A stretch of 64,000 nucleotides of DNA from Synchiropus splendidus. Lineage: Eukaryota > Chordata > Actinopteri > Syngnathiformes > Callionymidae. The stretch spans positions 19,540,001-19,604,000 of the forward strand of contig NC_071347.1 in assembly GCF_027744825.2 (NCBI RefSeq). Direction: 5' to 3'. The notes beneath the pieces were generated by a model. It made no database searches. It was not told the DNA's origin and saw only the letters and a list, made by a program, of their open reading frames with translations. The translations under genes were made by a program, and so were the position numbers. Numbering within the stretch: the stretch's first letter is position 1; each line of letters starts with the position of its first letter. Below are positions 1 to 31,646 of the stretch, piece after piece.

Positions 1-632
1 TTTTGAAGTGTTTCAAAAGAGACGTTTTCGACAGGGTGAAATGTGTGGGAGGCCCAACCGTTCCACCTGAAAACCTTCACACCATGTAAATGAAATACAA
101 CTGAACTCTTTCATGTCAAGTCTCTTAATGCAAGAAAAGCCAAACAAGTCTTGCCTACCTGTCTAGACATCTGAAGGTCAGATACCGAGAAGAAAAAGCC
201 AAAACTTTAGTTAAGGTCTCTTGGTTTCTTTTAAAACTTTAACATATTAAAATTAAACTTTTAAGTTAAAAACACATGGATTGAAATGTAATGCTCCAAG
301 TTACCTTGGTCAGTCGTTTGTTACATAAAATGTTTCTTCTTCACAGACTATTTTTAACAATTTGCTTCACACTTTTTCTTCCTTTCGCGGTACAGAGCGC
401 CATCATCGTCATGTGGCCAGAAGGTAGTAAGGTAGTAATCCCAGTGGCTGAATTGATGTTCAATTCATTTCGTCATATTCATTTGCACTGAATTTTTAAA
501 AGATTAATTCTCATCGTTGTTTGTTTTTTTACACTGCATTTGTAGCATAGATTTGTTTAACACTGATTTTTTAAGCTGAATTACAATGAATGTTTGTATG
601 TACATAAACACTGCATCACACCGATATTTTCG

Positions 633-633
<1 letters not shown>

Positions 634-663
<30 letters not shown>

Positions 664-706
664 ACAGAAGGTTGGATGGATAGATAGATAGATAGATAGA
701 TAGATA
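634..706. repeat. GATA/TAGA microsatellite (two blocks)
   Basis: Two GATA-repeat blocks flank a short interruption (aaacagaaggttggatg). The second block runs into the sequence tagatactttattacctc. In fish genomes a GATA run joined to atactttatt is a common tail of interspersed repeats, so this may mark the end of a decayed retroelement. No body of such an element is recognisable next to it. Confidence 0.85.
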
Positions 707-800
707 CTTTATTACCTCCCACACACATCTGGAGTGCCAACCACAGTCAGATACTTAAAGCTTCGAGATGAGTCTGAGTTGTGGTCTCTAGAAATGTAGT

Positions 801-861
801 TGGTAAACAGCACCATCTGTTGCCCAAACTACTGGTAAACAGTACCATCTGTTGCCCAAAG
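801..861. repeat. 32-bp tandem duplication upstream of tbc1d2b
   Basis: The segment beginning tggtaaacagcaccatctgt at 801 is repeated from 833 with one C-to-T change in the matched core. Each unit contains GTAAACA, which matches a forkhead-type core, and CATCTG, an E-box-like hexamer. It lies 130-190 bp before the tbc1d2b start codon. The duplication is seen directly; any regulatory role is inference. Confidence 0.75.
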
Positions 862-991
862 TGCGCAGCACAGCTTAGTCTCGCCCGGCGAACGACATTT
901 CCCATGGTCCTCTGCGCCGCCAGCCAGTCATGCGGATGGGAACGGGAGTGGGCATCCGCTGGGCTGCACTCAACACAAACTCCGTGGAACG

Positions 992-3900
992 ATGCACGAA
1001 GAGGAGGATGGCGCCGACACCAACTCTTGCTCGGCTCCTCGAATCGTCCCCGCCAGGTCCGTGGACGTGGCGGAGCTGGAGGGGGCGAAGGAGCAGGCCT
1101 CCAAACTGTGCGGCTACTTGAGCAAACTGTCCGGCAAGGGGCCTCTGAGGGGCTACAAGCCGAGGTGGTTCGTCTACGACCCGAGGAAATGCTACTTGTA
1201 TTACTTCAAGACGCCGCAGGACGTGCTGCCACTCGGGCACATCGAGATCCACGACGCGTGTTTCAGTTACGACGTGGAGGGGGAAGAGGGTCAGTTCGAC
1301 ATCCGCACGGCTGGGAAGGAGTTTCTGCTCAAGGTGAGAACGGTTCCTATTAGGCGTGTTCGTGTTGTTTCACCTCGCGCAACTTTCATGACCCCTGACC
1401 TCAACTGCGGTCGGGTCAGCCGGGGCTCGTGACCTGTCGCGTGATCGTGATGCCACAGCTCGCGGTTCCTGCCGCAGGTCGCCCAGCAGATGGTGAGACT
1501 GGTGAACAGCGGGTCGTTTTTAGCTCTGGAGGCAGAACTGAGAGTGAAACTAACATCTGTGCTGCATTAACGCTTGCTAACTGCAGTTCCAGACCACGGT
1601 AACAAACGCTTGTTTACGAACACCTGTCAGTGCGTGTTGGTGAAGGAACAATTACCCAATAAAGTCGTCAGTGTGGCTCATATCCTGTTGCTTGGTCCAT
1701 TTTGGAATCCCCCGTCCTTTATTCTCTCCCACACAAGTCTGATGTGCCAGCCTCAAGTTGTGATCTTCGACTTGAACCACAACTTTGTGTGGATGTTGTC
1801 ATTTGGAAGTCTCTACTGGAGGTGTCAATCATTCACCCAGTTGCTGAAGATGAACGTGTGACCTGTAATGAATTTCCTCTTAACTTTTACTGAAAGATTT
1901 GAAGTGAGTTTATGACCAAATCTAGCAGGATAGATTAGATCAGGGCTGCAACTAAAAAATATTTTGGGACTCCACCAGACACTAACATTTGATAAAAATG
2001 TTAAATGACTTTAAAAAAAATGTATGTGAATTGTATGTGAAACTAGTATTGAAATTTCAGTTGCTTAACATGAGGCTTGTGATGTGTCCTTTGATGTGAC
2101 CTATGTTTTGGGTCACAATGGTCACATTGCCGGAGATGTTGTGCTAAAATGATGACACGACTAGACGACTGCTGAACCCGTCAGTGACAGCCGATAATGA
2201 TCAGCGATGTCAGCTAGTCGTTTGTTGGAAAAAGAGTGAAATTTTGGTTGTTTCCTTAGCAACATTAAAGATATATACACAGAGAGACGAGGCAGTCAAC
2301 ACTGTGGACCCCAGAATAATAAACAGCATCCATGATAGACGAATTCTCAACTCTGTCCTCAGTGATGTGATGGCTCTACTCTGAGTCTCTGAAGGATAAC
2401 GCCGCTTGTTAGGAAGCTCAACATGACATTCTATGTTTTTATACGTCACCAGTCAAAAGTTATTCATCATGGCGGAAGATAGGGACATTACATTTGATCT
2501 GGCTCTTCTAGCTGGGGAATGTCTTGGAAGCCTTCATTTAAAGCTGACAAAAACACTTAACCCTGCTCCCCTGCAAACTATGCTTTAGTATCTGGACTCA
2601 AACACACAAGTGCTGAGCTTGCAGGCTGGTTGTGGTTCTGCTTGCAGTTTCTCCACGAAATCACCACTTATTATTATTTTTATGCGTTGATTTTTTTTTT
2701 CTGTATCTACTTATTTTGCTTATTATTGTTTTTCCATTCATTCATTCATTTATTTATCCATTTACATTTTTTTGTGTTTCCACATCTATTCATTTCCGCA
2801 TTTTTGTTTGCACTTGGTCCGAGGAAATATGTAACTAAAGTGGGCGGTCCTAACTTTGGCTGTGCTACTTGAGAATAACAAAATTAAATAAACTGTTACC
2901 ATGTAATTATTTAATTATTCATGTTCCATTTCTGCATCTATTTATTGAATCACTATAGTTTTCCGTCCTTCATATGTGACTTGCTCCAGAGCAACTTGCC
3001 AGCATCAGGAGCGTCGCGCCGGTGTGTCTGGGGAAAGGTGTGAATTTCTGCGGTTTTGCTCTTGCAGGCTCCCACCAGGCAGGTGATGCATTTCTGGCTG
3101 CAGCAGCTTCAGCAGAAACGTTGGGAGTACAGCAACGCCAGAGGCTCGGGACAGAGAGACAGCTGGAGCTCGCCCACCATGACCGTTCCGACGGGGCTTG
3201 TCGCCAAAGATAACGGTACGCTGAGGCTACAGTTAGTCTGATCTGGGACACTAAGTTACGGAACACTGTCAGATTTAGTTGTTGCTGACGTGACTGGAGC
3301 CTGTGAAAATCCCTGCTTCCATGAAGGTTCCCTCTGGGTTCTGGAATTCAGCTGCAGTTTGTAAAGCTGCAACTGAAAGTAGGGAAGATAATGAGAGGCA
3401 ACATTGTAGCTCCTGACGCTGGATTTCCCTGGATTACCGTCAAACGCACAAGGAGAAGCTGGTGATGTCTAATTCAATTTGCTCATATTAAATGGGTTAA
3501 AAGGATATGCCTTTGTCCCGATTCTATTTTGCCCTGATATGATTCGTGTCATTTTAGCGATTTGATTCCTGGTGCGATTTTATAGTATTAATTATTGCAA
3601 CTTTAATATCTGTATTTTTCCACATCTATAACCTGAAGTTGAAGTTCGTATGCTTGTAGAAATAATAAATGAGTGATACAAAAACAGGAAATTGGTTTGG
3701 TATTATGTAGACATTTGAGTTTATTCAGTTGAAATAAATACACAATAAATAGAACACATTTTTTGGGTTAAACTGCTTCAGTGTTCGAGAGCCAACAGAC
3801 GCAACAGAAAAAAAATGGCTGGATCTGGATTAAATAACCACTGCAGTTCTATACCCCGCTGGCTCACATGACCTCATATACGTACTCTCTTTTGGAGTCT

Positions 3901-6900
3901 TGAACATCACTATCTTTTAACTCCAAGCCGTTATTATTAATTAATATTCAATTCTGCACGTAAAAACACTGCAAAAACGACGTGATCTCAGACACTCTGT
4001 GATCAGGAAACTTATCATTCATCGTGATCGACACAGAAGTGGGTCAGTGTATGGTTAGTTTCCGGCCCACGACCTTGTTTTCAGTCAGCGCTGATGAAAT
4101 GCCTCGATGCAAGATGCTTCCAGAAGTTTGTAACCGTTGCTTCTTGTTTTTCTCTGGACCTATGGTTTCGGGAAATGTAACTCTCGAGTGTGACACTCTG
4201 GGCCTGAAGCTTTGTAAAACCGTCCAGGGAAAAGTGAAAACCTTCGGCAGTAGTAATTGCTTATGCTACGCTTCTGTGTTCTCATGAATGAGTGTTCCAT
4301 TGTTGAGTCACTGCAGACTGGAATTCAGTCACGGCTTCCTAATTTGGTCTCCTCCGAACAACGGCTGCTCCTCAGCCCGGCGATGGAAAGACCTTTACTA
4401 CTACCACTACTGTATTTCAGATGTGTTCCTGTTCGAGAAGCTCAGTGACAGCATGGAGAAGGTGCGGAGCGACTTTGCGTTGGAGGCCGAGAGCGACGGG
4501 GGAGGAACCATGGGCGGCCAGACGTCCCGGTCCTCGTCCACGTTGTCGGCAAACCCCCTCAACTTCTCCCTCAAAAACTTGGGTACAGAGCTCAGGTGAG
4601 GTCATGTTTAGAATCTGTACTGACTGGTTTGGCTAGTTAGCGCTGCGCTAACACCCCCTGTAGTTCCTCCTGAGGTTCTGTACTATGGAGGAAGTGATTT
4701 AAGGCACAGCGCTTCCTCTTAATGCTCATTTTAAGTCTCTAAATCATCATGAGGTGGTGAGCTTGCTCAGCAACATTGCATTGAAACAGTTGAGTGGCAG
4801 ACACTGGTGAGGAAACACAACACAGCTCAAGTGAGGGTTTCTGACTCATGAACTCAAGCAAAGCGTGTTGCTCATTGTTGTCTGGAAACCTCCAAGTGGG
4901 TCGACTCACTTCTTCACTGTCATCTCAGGAACTCCATGTCTTATCTGCGGCCCGGTCGCGGAGGCGAGCCGAGGCGCAGCGTGTTTTACACCACCAACAA
5001 CAACAGCAGCAGCGCTGAGGACTGGGAGCTGCTGGAGGCTCCGGGCAAAGACTTCACTGAGCAGAAGCATCACGACACTCACCGACGTAAGTTCATCTGT
5101 CTGTCACTCTCTGAGCCGCAGTTTGGTTTTAGAATTCAAGGTGTTGAACAGATCAAGCACTTTCAACGTTTGAAACACCTTATCCTGAGGTTATTTCAAC
5201 GTTGTCTTTTTATCTGGGAAGAATCTGCGGTGGTCCTCAGTTGGTCCGTCTCTTCATATGTCCCACCACATGTGTGACTTAAGTTCCGTGAACATGTTGC
5301 TATGATGTTTCTTTCGGGATTTTTCAGTTCATAAGGCACCTAAAACTACCATGGTCATGTCCACCGCCATGATGCATGAAGCGTTATCTGCTTGTTTCAA
5401 TGTTTCCACTTTGTTTTAATAGAGACAAGATTTCATCTTTAATAAAGAGATCATTATTCTGAAGGTATGGCAATCGCTAACATGTGGCGGAAACCCTGAC
5501 ATTTGGGTTGTCACTGTACTAAAAACGAAACTCTATATCAATACCCTGGAAGATATTTAATACTCAATACCTTGTGGACATGACATAAAATGGTATAAAC
5601 TGTTTTTATTAACATGAAAAACATAACCACAGATAAAAAAAAGATTTAATCAAATGATCAGACAACGAAGAAAAATAAAGATTTGTAGCTTCACTTGAAA
5701 ATAAATCCAAAGTAAATAACCCAATGATCTCTCTGCTTCAGTCTGCATCTTTAATGGCAGAAAATTCATTCGAGTCATGTTCGCGAGCTAATCGCTGCTT
5801 GCCACGGCTTATGGCTAATAGCAAAACAACCAACATTTGGATACAGCATTTGAGTATCGATATTTTTCTCAACCTTAAATAGATGCTTGCGTATATAAGT
5901 ATTTTTGGATGAATACTTGAAGCAGCACGGCCATGTCTGAGACTGTGGTTCTCCTCTGAAGGCAGGGAATGAACCGTCTCTGTGTAGGAGGCAGTCAGTG
6001 AAGCCATTAAAGATGAACTCCTTGTATCGACTCATCTTGTCTCCTCCTCTCAGATTCCTTTGGTTCTGCCTTCACGCTGGACTTCGCCGGGCGACTGCGG
6101 AGACCTCTGCTGCGAGACGTGAGGTCCGGACGCAATGCTGAGTCGCGCAGTGCCGAGAGCTCGCCGATCGAATCCAACGGCGTCAAACCGTTCGAGCTGC
6201 AGATGCGCCTGCAGAGCCAGCAGGAGGAGATGAACCGCATGCAGCAGGAGCAGAGCAGACTCAGGGAGGAGCTGGCCAGTCACAAGGTGAGGGAGGGAGG
6301 GAGAGGAGTGATATTGGTGATCTCTGAGTCACCGCTCTGGTTCACTGTAGCTGAGCACTTCTGCCATCTATCGTCCAGAACCGCCTCTGACTCGTCAAAC
6401 TCAGACCCCTGACTTGTGAACCCTATACATAGTCATCAAAGTACTAAACCCACAGCGCCTCATCTTCCACACCCCGAACATATGAGTCATTTTTCATCTG
6501 GATTCTCTGACTTAATATCAGAGCATCATGAGGGGAAGGCATGGGTGTGCGACTGTTACTGTTGAATGCTATTTGTAAGGACTGAAACAGGAAGGCAGCA
6601 GATGGTGAGACCAGCTTAAGCAAGAAACCAGGAAATGACTTGGTCCTCCTCTCAGATGCTTCCTCTAGTCGCTTCTTTTTTCTCTGTATGATGATGAGTT
6701 TATGACAAGAAGCAGTGCGGCTTTTGTCGCCTCCTTTGAGGGAGGTTTTCTCTCTGTAGCCGTAGTAGTTTCAGTTGGTGAGTCACGGTAGCCAAGCTCA
6801 GTAACAATTGTAACAGATTTGAGGGCCAAGGTTGCCACTCAGAACAGGAGAGGGTGACTTTAAAAAATGTATTGGTCCTAAAGGGCTCAGTCAACATGGG

Positions 6901-9900
6901 AGGTGACTGAAGATTTAACATTAACTTGAATGTTCTGCGTTCACATTTGTCCCTCATGATCAATGTCGTGTGTTTCATCAGGAGCTGGTGCGACTTCTGC
7001 AGCAGACCTTAAGAACCAGCCAGGGCGACCGCCAGCTGGTCCGCCGTCCGTCTCAGACTCCAGATCCGTCAGCACCACCAGACCAGGACCAACCCTCAGC
7101 AGGGTCCCCGGAGAAGCTGCTGCAGGAACGGGACGAGCAGATCCAGTCTCTCTGCGGCCACATGGAGCGTCTGGCTCTGGAGAAGGAGAGTCTGCAGCAG
7201 GAGCTGAAGAGCCTGAAGGGGAAAGTGGGCGAGATCAACGACCAGCTGGGCATGTTGATGGAGACCATCCAGGCCAAAGACCAGGTCATCATGAAGCTGT
7301 CGCAGGAGAGTTCGGAGCAGAACAGCAGCCCCACTGACTCTGGAGCTCCGCCCTTGTTCAAGGAGCAGCAGGAGCTGGACGTCCTCAAGGTGAACATCCT
7401 CAACTCATCCTGAAGCGTTCTTGATGGACGGAGATGATTTAAGAAATGTTGTATCTGTGTCCTCCAGGACAGTCTGCAGGGCTATAAATCCCAAAATAAG
7501 TTCTTGAATAAAGAGATTCTGGAGCTGACAGTGCTGCGCAGGAACGCTGAGAGCAGAGAGAAGGCGCTGGAAGCCAAGGTCTGCTGAGCTCCAGTCCTCT
7601 CTCCACCACTGCAGATGGAGTGGCTCTTTCTTCTGAAGGACAAGCTTGCTGTAACGTCTTCTCTCTGTCGCTCCTCCAGTACACTGCCCTGGAGGCCAAG
7701 CTGTGTCAGGTGGAGAGTAAATATCTGGTGCTGCTGCAGGAAGTGAAGACCCCCGTGTGCTCCTCCTCTGAGCAGAGTCCCGCTCATGAGGTCATATCTC
7801 GGCTGTTGGAAGATGCTCTGCAGGCTGAGAGCCCAGACCAGCAGGACCACCCCATCTTCAAACCCAACAGCGTCAGGTACACAGCTCAAACATGGATTTG
7901 AAACTGTACATGATCAACAATAAGTAAGAAATATCAAGGAACATAAGTGAGAAATATATATTTTCAGTGGCAACCATTTAATTTATGAGCTATTGAAAAA
8001 CATTTGAGATTGAATAAAGCAAGGAAATATCGATTATTTTTGTATTATTGAAGCAAATATATTAATGGAATACAAGCCTTGATTAAAATCTTAAAATTCT
8101 AGTTGAAAAGAACAATATAGTAACTATTATTGCTATTATTTATTTGTAATTTGAATCTTTAATGTAGCCTTTTCCTATTAAATTATGGAGTCAGCATCCA
8201 TAAAAGTAAGACATGACATGCAGGTTCTCACCTGTCGTTCCTGACACCTGTTTCCGCCTTCGGGTTGCCATGAAACCATATTCGTTTGTTGCTAGAAAAA
8301 TACACCGCCACCCGCAGGCCTCGATTATCTACTACATCATTTAACCTCGATTTAAATGGAGAATGAATCCTGCTGATATTGTTTAAATAAAGATTCACAC
8401 AATAATAACATAAGCGTTCAAATTAATAAATAGATCAGAATCAAATACAAAGACAATATAGTTTAAAGAAAAAAAAATATTTTGACATTCCTCATAGCAG
8501 ACCAAATATTACATATAATGTGAATGCCATTTTTTGTTTGTTTGTTTGTATAATTTTTTGAGTCATGTCAAGTTTAGAAAATCCATTTTTGTAATATCAA
8601 ATAAATAAATATCAGTATAAAGAAATGACTTGATGCTTTAGTTTAACATATGATGTAGAAATAACATTTTAAAAACTTTCTTATAATGATTAATTGCTCT
8701 AATAAAAATTACATATCCAGATTATTTCATTGTAAAATAGTGTTTTATCTTCCTGGTCTCTGAGATGTTCTCTTATTCTTTTGACTACTTCACTGTATTA
8801 TTTTAGATTAAATCATGTTAAAAATGTTTGGCATGCTGTAACTCCACAGTAGTAGTATGACGCCCGGTGTTTGTCCGTGTACTTCGCTGATCTAAGGTAT
8901 CCACACGTGCACTTTGATGTTGACAGACCTGAATGTTCCTGCAAGTTGGCTCTTGTCACTGTCGTCGTATAATTGGTATAAAGTTGCAGTGAAAATGTCT
9001 CTCCCTCAGTGAGTACGACGTGTTCGGCTTTAAGACTGTCCCAGAGGAGGAGGAAGAGGAGGAGAAACTGGTGGCCAAGGTGAGAGCCCTGGAGCTGAAG
9101 TCCCTGTCCATGACGGACCAGGAAGTGTCCATCGGTGTCAAGTGGGAGAACTTCCTGGCCGGGACCATGAACAGAGACCTGGTTCGCTCGCCCGAACTCA
9201 AGGCTCTGATTCGCTCGGGGATTCCTCACGAGCACCGCTCCCAGATCTGGCGCTGGTGCGTCTCCAGCCACGTGAAGAAGTTCCGTGACCAGTTGGCCCC
9301 GGACTACTACGAGACCCTGCTCCACGTGGCCCAGGATAAACCCAACCCGGCCTCCAAGCAGATCAACCTGGATCTTCTGCGGACTTTACCCAACAACAAG
9401 CACTACTCCTCCCCGAGTGCCGCCGGCATCGAGAAGCTCAGGAACGTCCTTCTGGCTTTCTCCTGGAGGAACCCAGACATTGGCTACTGTCAAGGCCTCA
9501 ACAGGTTTCGGCTGCGCTTTGAATTGCCTGAAACTCGTGCGACCTTCTGCTCATGTTGTGTGTGTCACTTGTCCAGACTGGCAGCCATCGCTCTGCTCTA
9601 CTTGGATCAAGAAGATGCCTTTTGGAGTCTCATCACCATCGTGGAGGTCTTCATGCCCAGGGACTACTACACCAAGACCCTGCTCGGTTCACAGGTGAGA
9701 CCGTTCATCTTTATTGGGAGCCTCTATTGTCTATCAAAATGAAAAAGCCTGCAGTTTCAACCGACCCTCACGCATCTGAGACAATAACTCTCTGTTTTGG
9801 GCAGGTGGACCAGCGGGTGTTCAAGGACCTGATGAGTGAGAAGATGCCTCGGTTGCATGCACACTTCGAGCAGTACAAGGTGGACTTCTCACTCATCACC

Positions 9901-10724
9901 TTCAACTGGTTCCTGGTGGTGTTTGTGGACAGTGTCGTGAGCGACATCCTCTTCAAGATCTGGGATGCCTTCCTCTTCGAGGGGCCCAAGGTGAGACGCC
10001 CCAGCTGCTGCAAGTGTTCAAGAAGAACTGCGCCCCCAAGTGGACAATAAGTATATAACAATCAGGGCGATCATCATTGTATGATTTGAATGTTTTTTGA
10101 TGGAATATGGCCGGGAGTGGGATTTAATGTGCGTCTACGATAATAACCTCTGATAAAAAAAATGTGCAGTAGACACGTAACCACTACCATCATGTTAGCC
10201 GTTGGGTGTCACACTGGTGTTTTTTTGTGAGTGACGCGTGCAGCGACTTAACAAACAAAATGAGGCCACAGTTTTGAGGCAGTTAGCTTGTGGTTTGACA
10301 CGTTCTTCTCTCCTCTCTCTGCAGATCATATTTCGTTTTGCTCTCGCTCTCTTCAAGTACAAAGAGGAAGAGTTCCTGAAGCTGCAGGACTCAACGGCCA
10401 TCTTCAAATATCTGAGATGCTTCACACGCACCATCATAGACTCGAGGTGACGTGGTCCTGATCTTCTGGTGTGTTGTTCTTGATCATGAAAAACACTGAT
10501 GCGGAGGTTGTCCCGTTGTTGTTCACAGGAAGTTAATGAACATCGCCTTTGTGGACATGAACCCATTTCCCATGAGGCAAATTCAGAACCGCCGCGCCTT
10601 CCACCTGGAGAAGGTGCGTCTGGAGCTCACGGAGCTGGAGGCCATCCGGCAGACCTTCCTGTGGGAGAGGGAGGCGGCGCAGGACGGCCGCGCCTTCTAC
10701 AGTGACGATGAGGAGGACAGCTGA
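992..10724 (+). CDS. tbc1d2b: TBC1 domain family member 2B (Rab GTPase-activating protein)
   Basis: Thirteen exons join in frame to 962 codons, close to the roughly 963 aa of human TBC1D2B: 992-1333, 3068-3215, 4421-4595, 4929-5086, 6054-6286, 6982-7389, 7468-7578, 7680-7876, 9010-9504, 9577-9694, 9805-9990, 10325-10446, 10529-10724. All introns are GT-AG. A PH domain (about aa 39-135, LCGYLSKLSGKGPLRGY) is followed by a linker and a Glu/Gln-rich coiled coil (about 325-590). The TBC domain begins near aa 662 and keeps both catalytic fingers: Arg715 in LDLLRTLP and Gln752 in GYCQGLN. The tail ends in acidic DDEEDS. Family members stimulate GTP hydrolysis by endosomal Rab proteins; PH and coiled coil direct membrane and partner binding. 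TBC1D2B was chosen over TBC1D2 because GPLRGY, SQVDQRVF and the C-terminus match the B paralogue. The GTCTGC donor after exon 7 is weak but gives the conserved junction. Confidence 0.96.
1334..3067. other. tbc1d2b intron 1
   Basis: The first intron is AT-rich and has no reading frame that looks coding. A pyrimidine-rich stretch with ATTC repeats lies at about 2690-2790. I see nothing else to annotate. Confidence 0.7.
3216..4420. other. tbc1d2b intron 2 with a decayed repeat
   Basis: Positions about 3490-3720 (gattcgtgtc, gatttgattcctggtgcgat) look like an old, heavily mutated copy of a fish interspersed repeat with gattcgatt-type motifs. I cannot define its ends or its family. The rest of the intron shows no gene. 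Confidence 0.4.
5087..6981. other. tbc1d2b introns 4 and 5 (flanking exon 6054-6286)
   Basis: Intron 4 (5087-6053) has an AT-rich stretch at about 5510-5900 with cgatattt motifs that may be a degraded repeat. Intron 5 (6287-6981) shows nothing recognisable. The longer open frames in both lack splice and codon support. Confidence 0.5.
7877..9009. other. tbc1d2b intron 8
   Basis: This intron is strongly AT-rich with short homopolymer and ATT runs. No gene, defined transposon end or conserved-looking block was seen. Confidence 0.6.
9505..9576 (+). other. tbc1d2b: 72-bp stop-free, in-frame intron of tbc1d2b
   Basis: The intron begins gtttcggc and ends tgtccag. It splits an Arg codon (AG then A) directly after the GYCQGLN Gln-finger motif. 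Its length is a multiple of three and it holds no stop in the host frame, so the frame is open from 9010 through 9694 even if unspliced. Removing it restores the family sequence GLNRLAAIALL; retaining it would add 24 residues, several of them Cys, in the TBC domain. Confidence 0.88.
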
Positions 10725-12399
10725 GATGCTGAGGAAAATTTCAGCCATGACACTCGAGCTGGAGCTGATCTCTGCCGGGCCAAACACAAGGCCACCTCTG
10801 AAGACTTTAGAGCCTTGACTGGCTTCTCCTCAGTATTCCTGCACTTTGGCCAAACATTCTGCTGGAAGGTGATGGCCACCCTCTACGCATTTAGTATTTT
10901 TGAAGCATCACAACAAAATATTATACTACTATTGCATTGTTATCATAGTTTGCTGCAGTTTATATATCATATGCTGCCTTCCTGTTTTTTTTTCCATTTA
11001 CAAGTTCAGCGTTTCTTATTCATAATTAGCCCTTTTTTATAACTGAATCAATGGTTTAAATATTGTGATTATTCTTTCCAAACCTGCTGGCGGGTACGAT
11101 GCTGAAAGGGCCAACAAAAAGCCTCTATATTTTTTGAAAAACAAGCGACACGCTTCCTTATCTAGCGCTGATACTATTGCTGTAATTACATCACCCGTCC
11201 TCTTAGTGGCAGTGTTGCTGCGCAGCGATGAAGACGCCGCTGTCCAGTGCAGCCCTTCATTTTAAAGGCAGTCAGGCCGAGTGACTTCAGTCAGAGTGAA
11301 AGGGAATGTTTTTTTAAAGAGACCTTTCTGGAGTCTGAAGTCCTTTTACTGAAAAGTAGCGAGTCATTGGCTGAAAAATGTGGCAGGGAAAACTTCAATG
11401 ATTCAATGAAAGTTACATTCCAACTAGGGCTGGGACTTTAAGAGATGAATGTTGTTTACTCAAGTAATGACAGACAAAAAATATCGATACAAATGACCCA
11501 GATTAATTGTATATAAACTATTTTCCATGGATAGTCAGTGCTCCGATTGCAGGTGCACTGCATTATACAATGTGACGTCATGACCAAAACATTACTGATG
11601 CAGGAGACTGAATGATTTTGCGCTCAGTTGAAAAAAGGAAAAAAAATATAATTGAAGCACAATGATGTGGGAAAAAAATTGTGAACCGTTAGCTCACCAC
11701 TAGGCCACTTCCTTCCTGATGTTAGACCTCATTTGAACAGTTTCCACTTCAGTTCGATCATGCTGGTGTCAATACAACATGGTTAATGGTCGTTTATTCA
11801 TTATAAAACTCCTCATTAATTCATTTTTCTTTCAAAGTCCCAGCCTTAATTCCGAACTGGTGGCATAGAGAAGCCATATATCTGCTGGTGAATGGTGTTC
11901 ATGGTTGCACATTTGGTTGCCTCTTCTCTGAATGTGAGAGAAAAGTGGTCGTGACCATGCTGGTCTTGTATTTGGAACATCAGAACGTGAATCACTGCCA
12001 TATTTGAGTTGTGTTTTCACCATCAACAGAGCATGAACGGCTCAGCCGAAGGTCAAGCGATCAAACTTTTTGGGAGCAAGAATTCCACTCTTGGGTACGA
12101 TGGGTTGCGGCGTGACCATCTTTTTGACCGTCTTCACTTGAGTCTAACTGTTTACATGTTCCACATGATTTGTTGGGCCCCTCAGTGTTGCTGCCCCTGT
12201 CGCCCATGCTGCGACTGAAACTGGCTTCTCTGGACACGCACAGTCTTAGATGTCAATACACTGTTGTGTTGGCCTTTCCACCCCCGTGTGCTGTTGAAGC
12301 AGACTCTCCTCACACAATACACAGCACTTCTTTGGTGCGGAAATCAATGTGTTCAATGGTACAGCATTTCTTTTGCATCTGTATGTAAGTTTCAATAAA
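10725..12399 (+). other. tbc1d2b: Putative tbc1d2b 3' UTR
   Basis: The stretch after the TGA at 10722-10724 has no further recognisable gene. The first convincing AATAAA downstream is at 12394-12399, which would give a 3' UTR of about 1.7 kb. An earlier, non-canonical cleavage site is possible. Confidence 0.5.
12394..12399 (+). terminator. Candidate polyA signal (AATAAA) for tbc1d2b
   Basis: AATAAA in the context tttcaataaatagtgcc lies between the tbc1d2b stop codon and the GC-rich dapk2 promoter region. It is the best-placed signal for ending tbc1d2b transcripts. A downstream GT-rich segment (tgaacctctggtcttcctc) follows. Confidence 0.5.
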
Positions 12400-12500
12400 T
12401 AGTGCCGTTTGAACCTCTGGTCTTCCTCACTGGCTCAGAGAGTCAAACGTGTCAGTCATGTTTATTGATAGTCTTCCTCTCATGGTGGTTTCATCACCCT

Positions 12501-12631
12501 GGCTGCGGGGGGCGGGGCCTCGGCTGACACAAAAGCCTGATGGCGCTGCCCGGAGGAGACAGACAACACCTCGGCGCCGCGTGAGGAGAGCACAGTGACC
12601 GGCGGAAGCAGATGACCATCAGCCTGTGGAG
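12501..12631 (+). promoter_or_regulatory. dapk2: GC-rich promoter and non-coding first exon of dapk2 (predicted)
   Basis: A GC box (gggggcggggcc, 12507-12518) starts a CpG-rich segment that ends in a good splice donor, GAG then GTAAGG, at 12631/12632. A matching acceptor with a pyrimidine tract (ttgcgcag) at 12808 opens the exon that carries the start codon, leaving a 177-bp intron in the 5' UTR. The exact transcription start is unknown. Confidence 0.5.
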
Positions 12632-12853
12632 GTAAGGGCTCGCCTCATGCGCCGGCGCGTTGTGCCACAACAAGTGCAAACTCACTCCAACTTGTCCCAG
12701 TTACAAGTAGATTTAGGGATTGAGTGGAGCAGCCAAGTGGCTTGATGCATTCCTGCGGTGCAAGACTGGACACGTTCAGAACTTTCCCTCTCCGATTCAC
12801 TTGCGCAGGCTCGGACTGCGGGGTTCTGCTGGAGGAGCAACTAACCTGGATCA

Positions 12854-31646
<18,793 letters not shown>

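Larger units (their letters stand above)
1..991. other. Upstream flank and putative 5' region of tbc1d2b
   Basis: I see no coding gene here. Positions 1-630 are AT-rich with only short chance reading frames. A GATA tetranucleotide tract and a 32-bp tandem duplication follow and are listed separately. GC and CpG content rise sharply from about 860, which fits a CpG-type promoter and 5' UTR just before the start codon at 992. The transcription start cannot be fixed from sequence alone. Confidence 0.5.

Noticed and set aside
5510..5900. Possible third copy of the gtatcgata-type repeat in tbc1d2b intron 4
   Set aside because: Only short AT-rich and cgatatt motifs are shared; I could not trace a colinear match.
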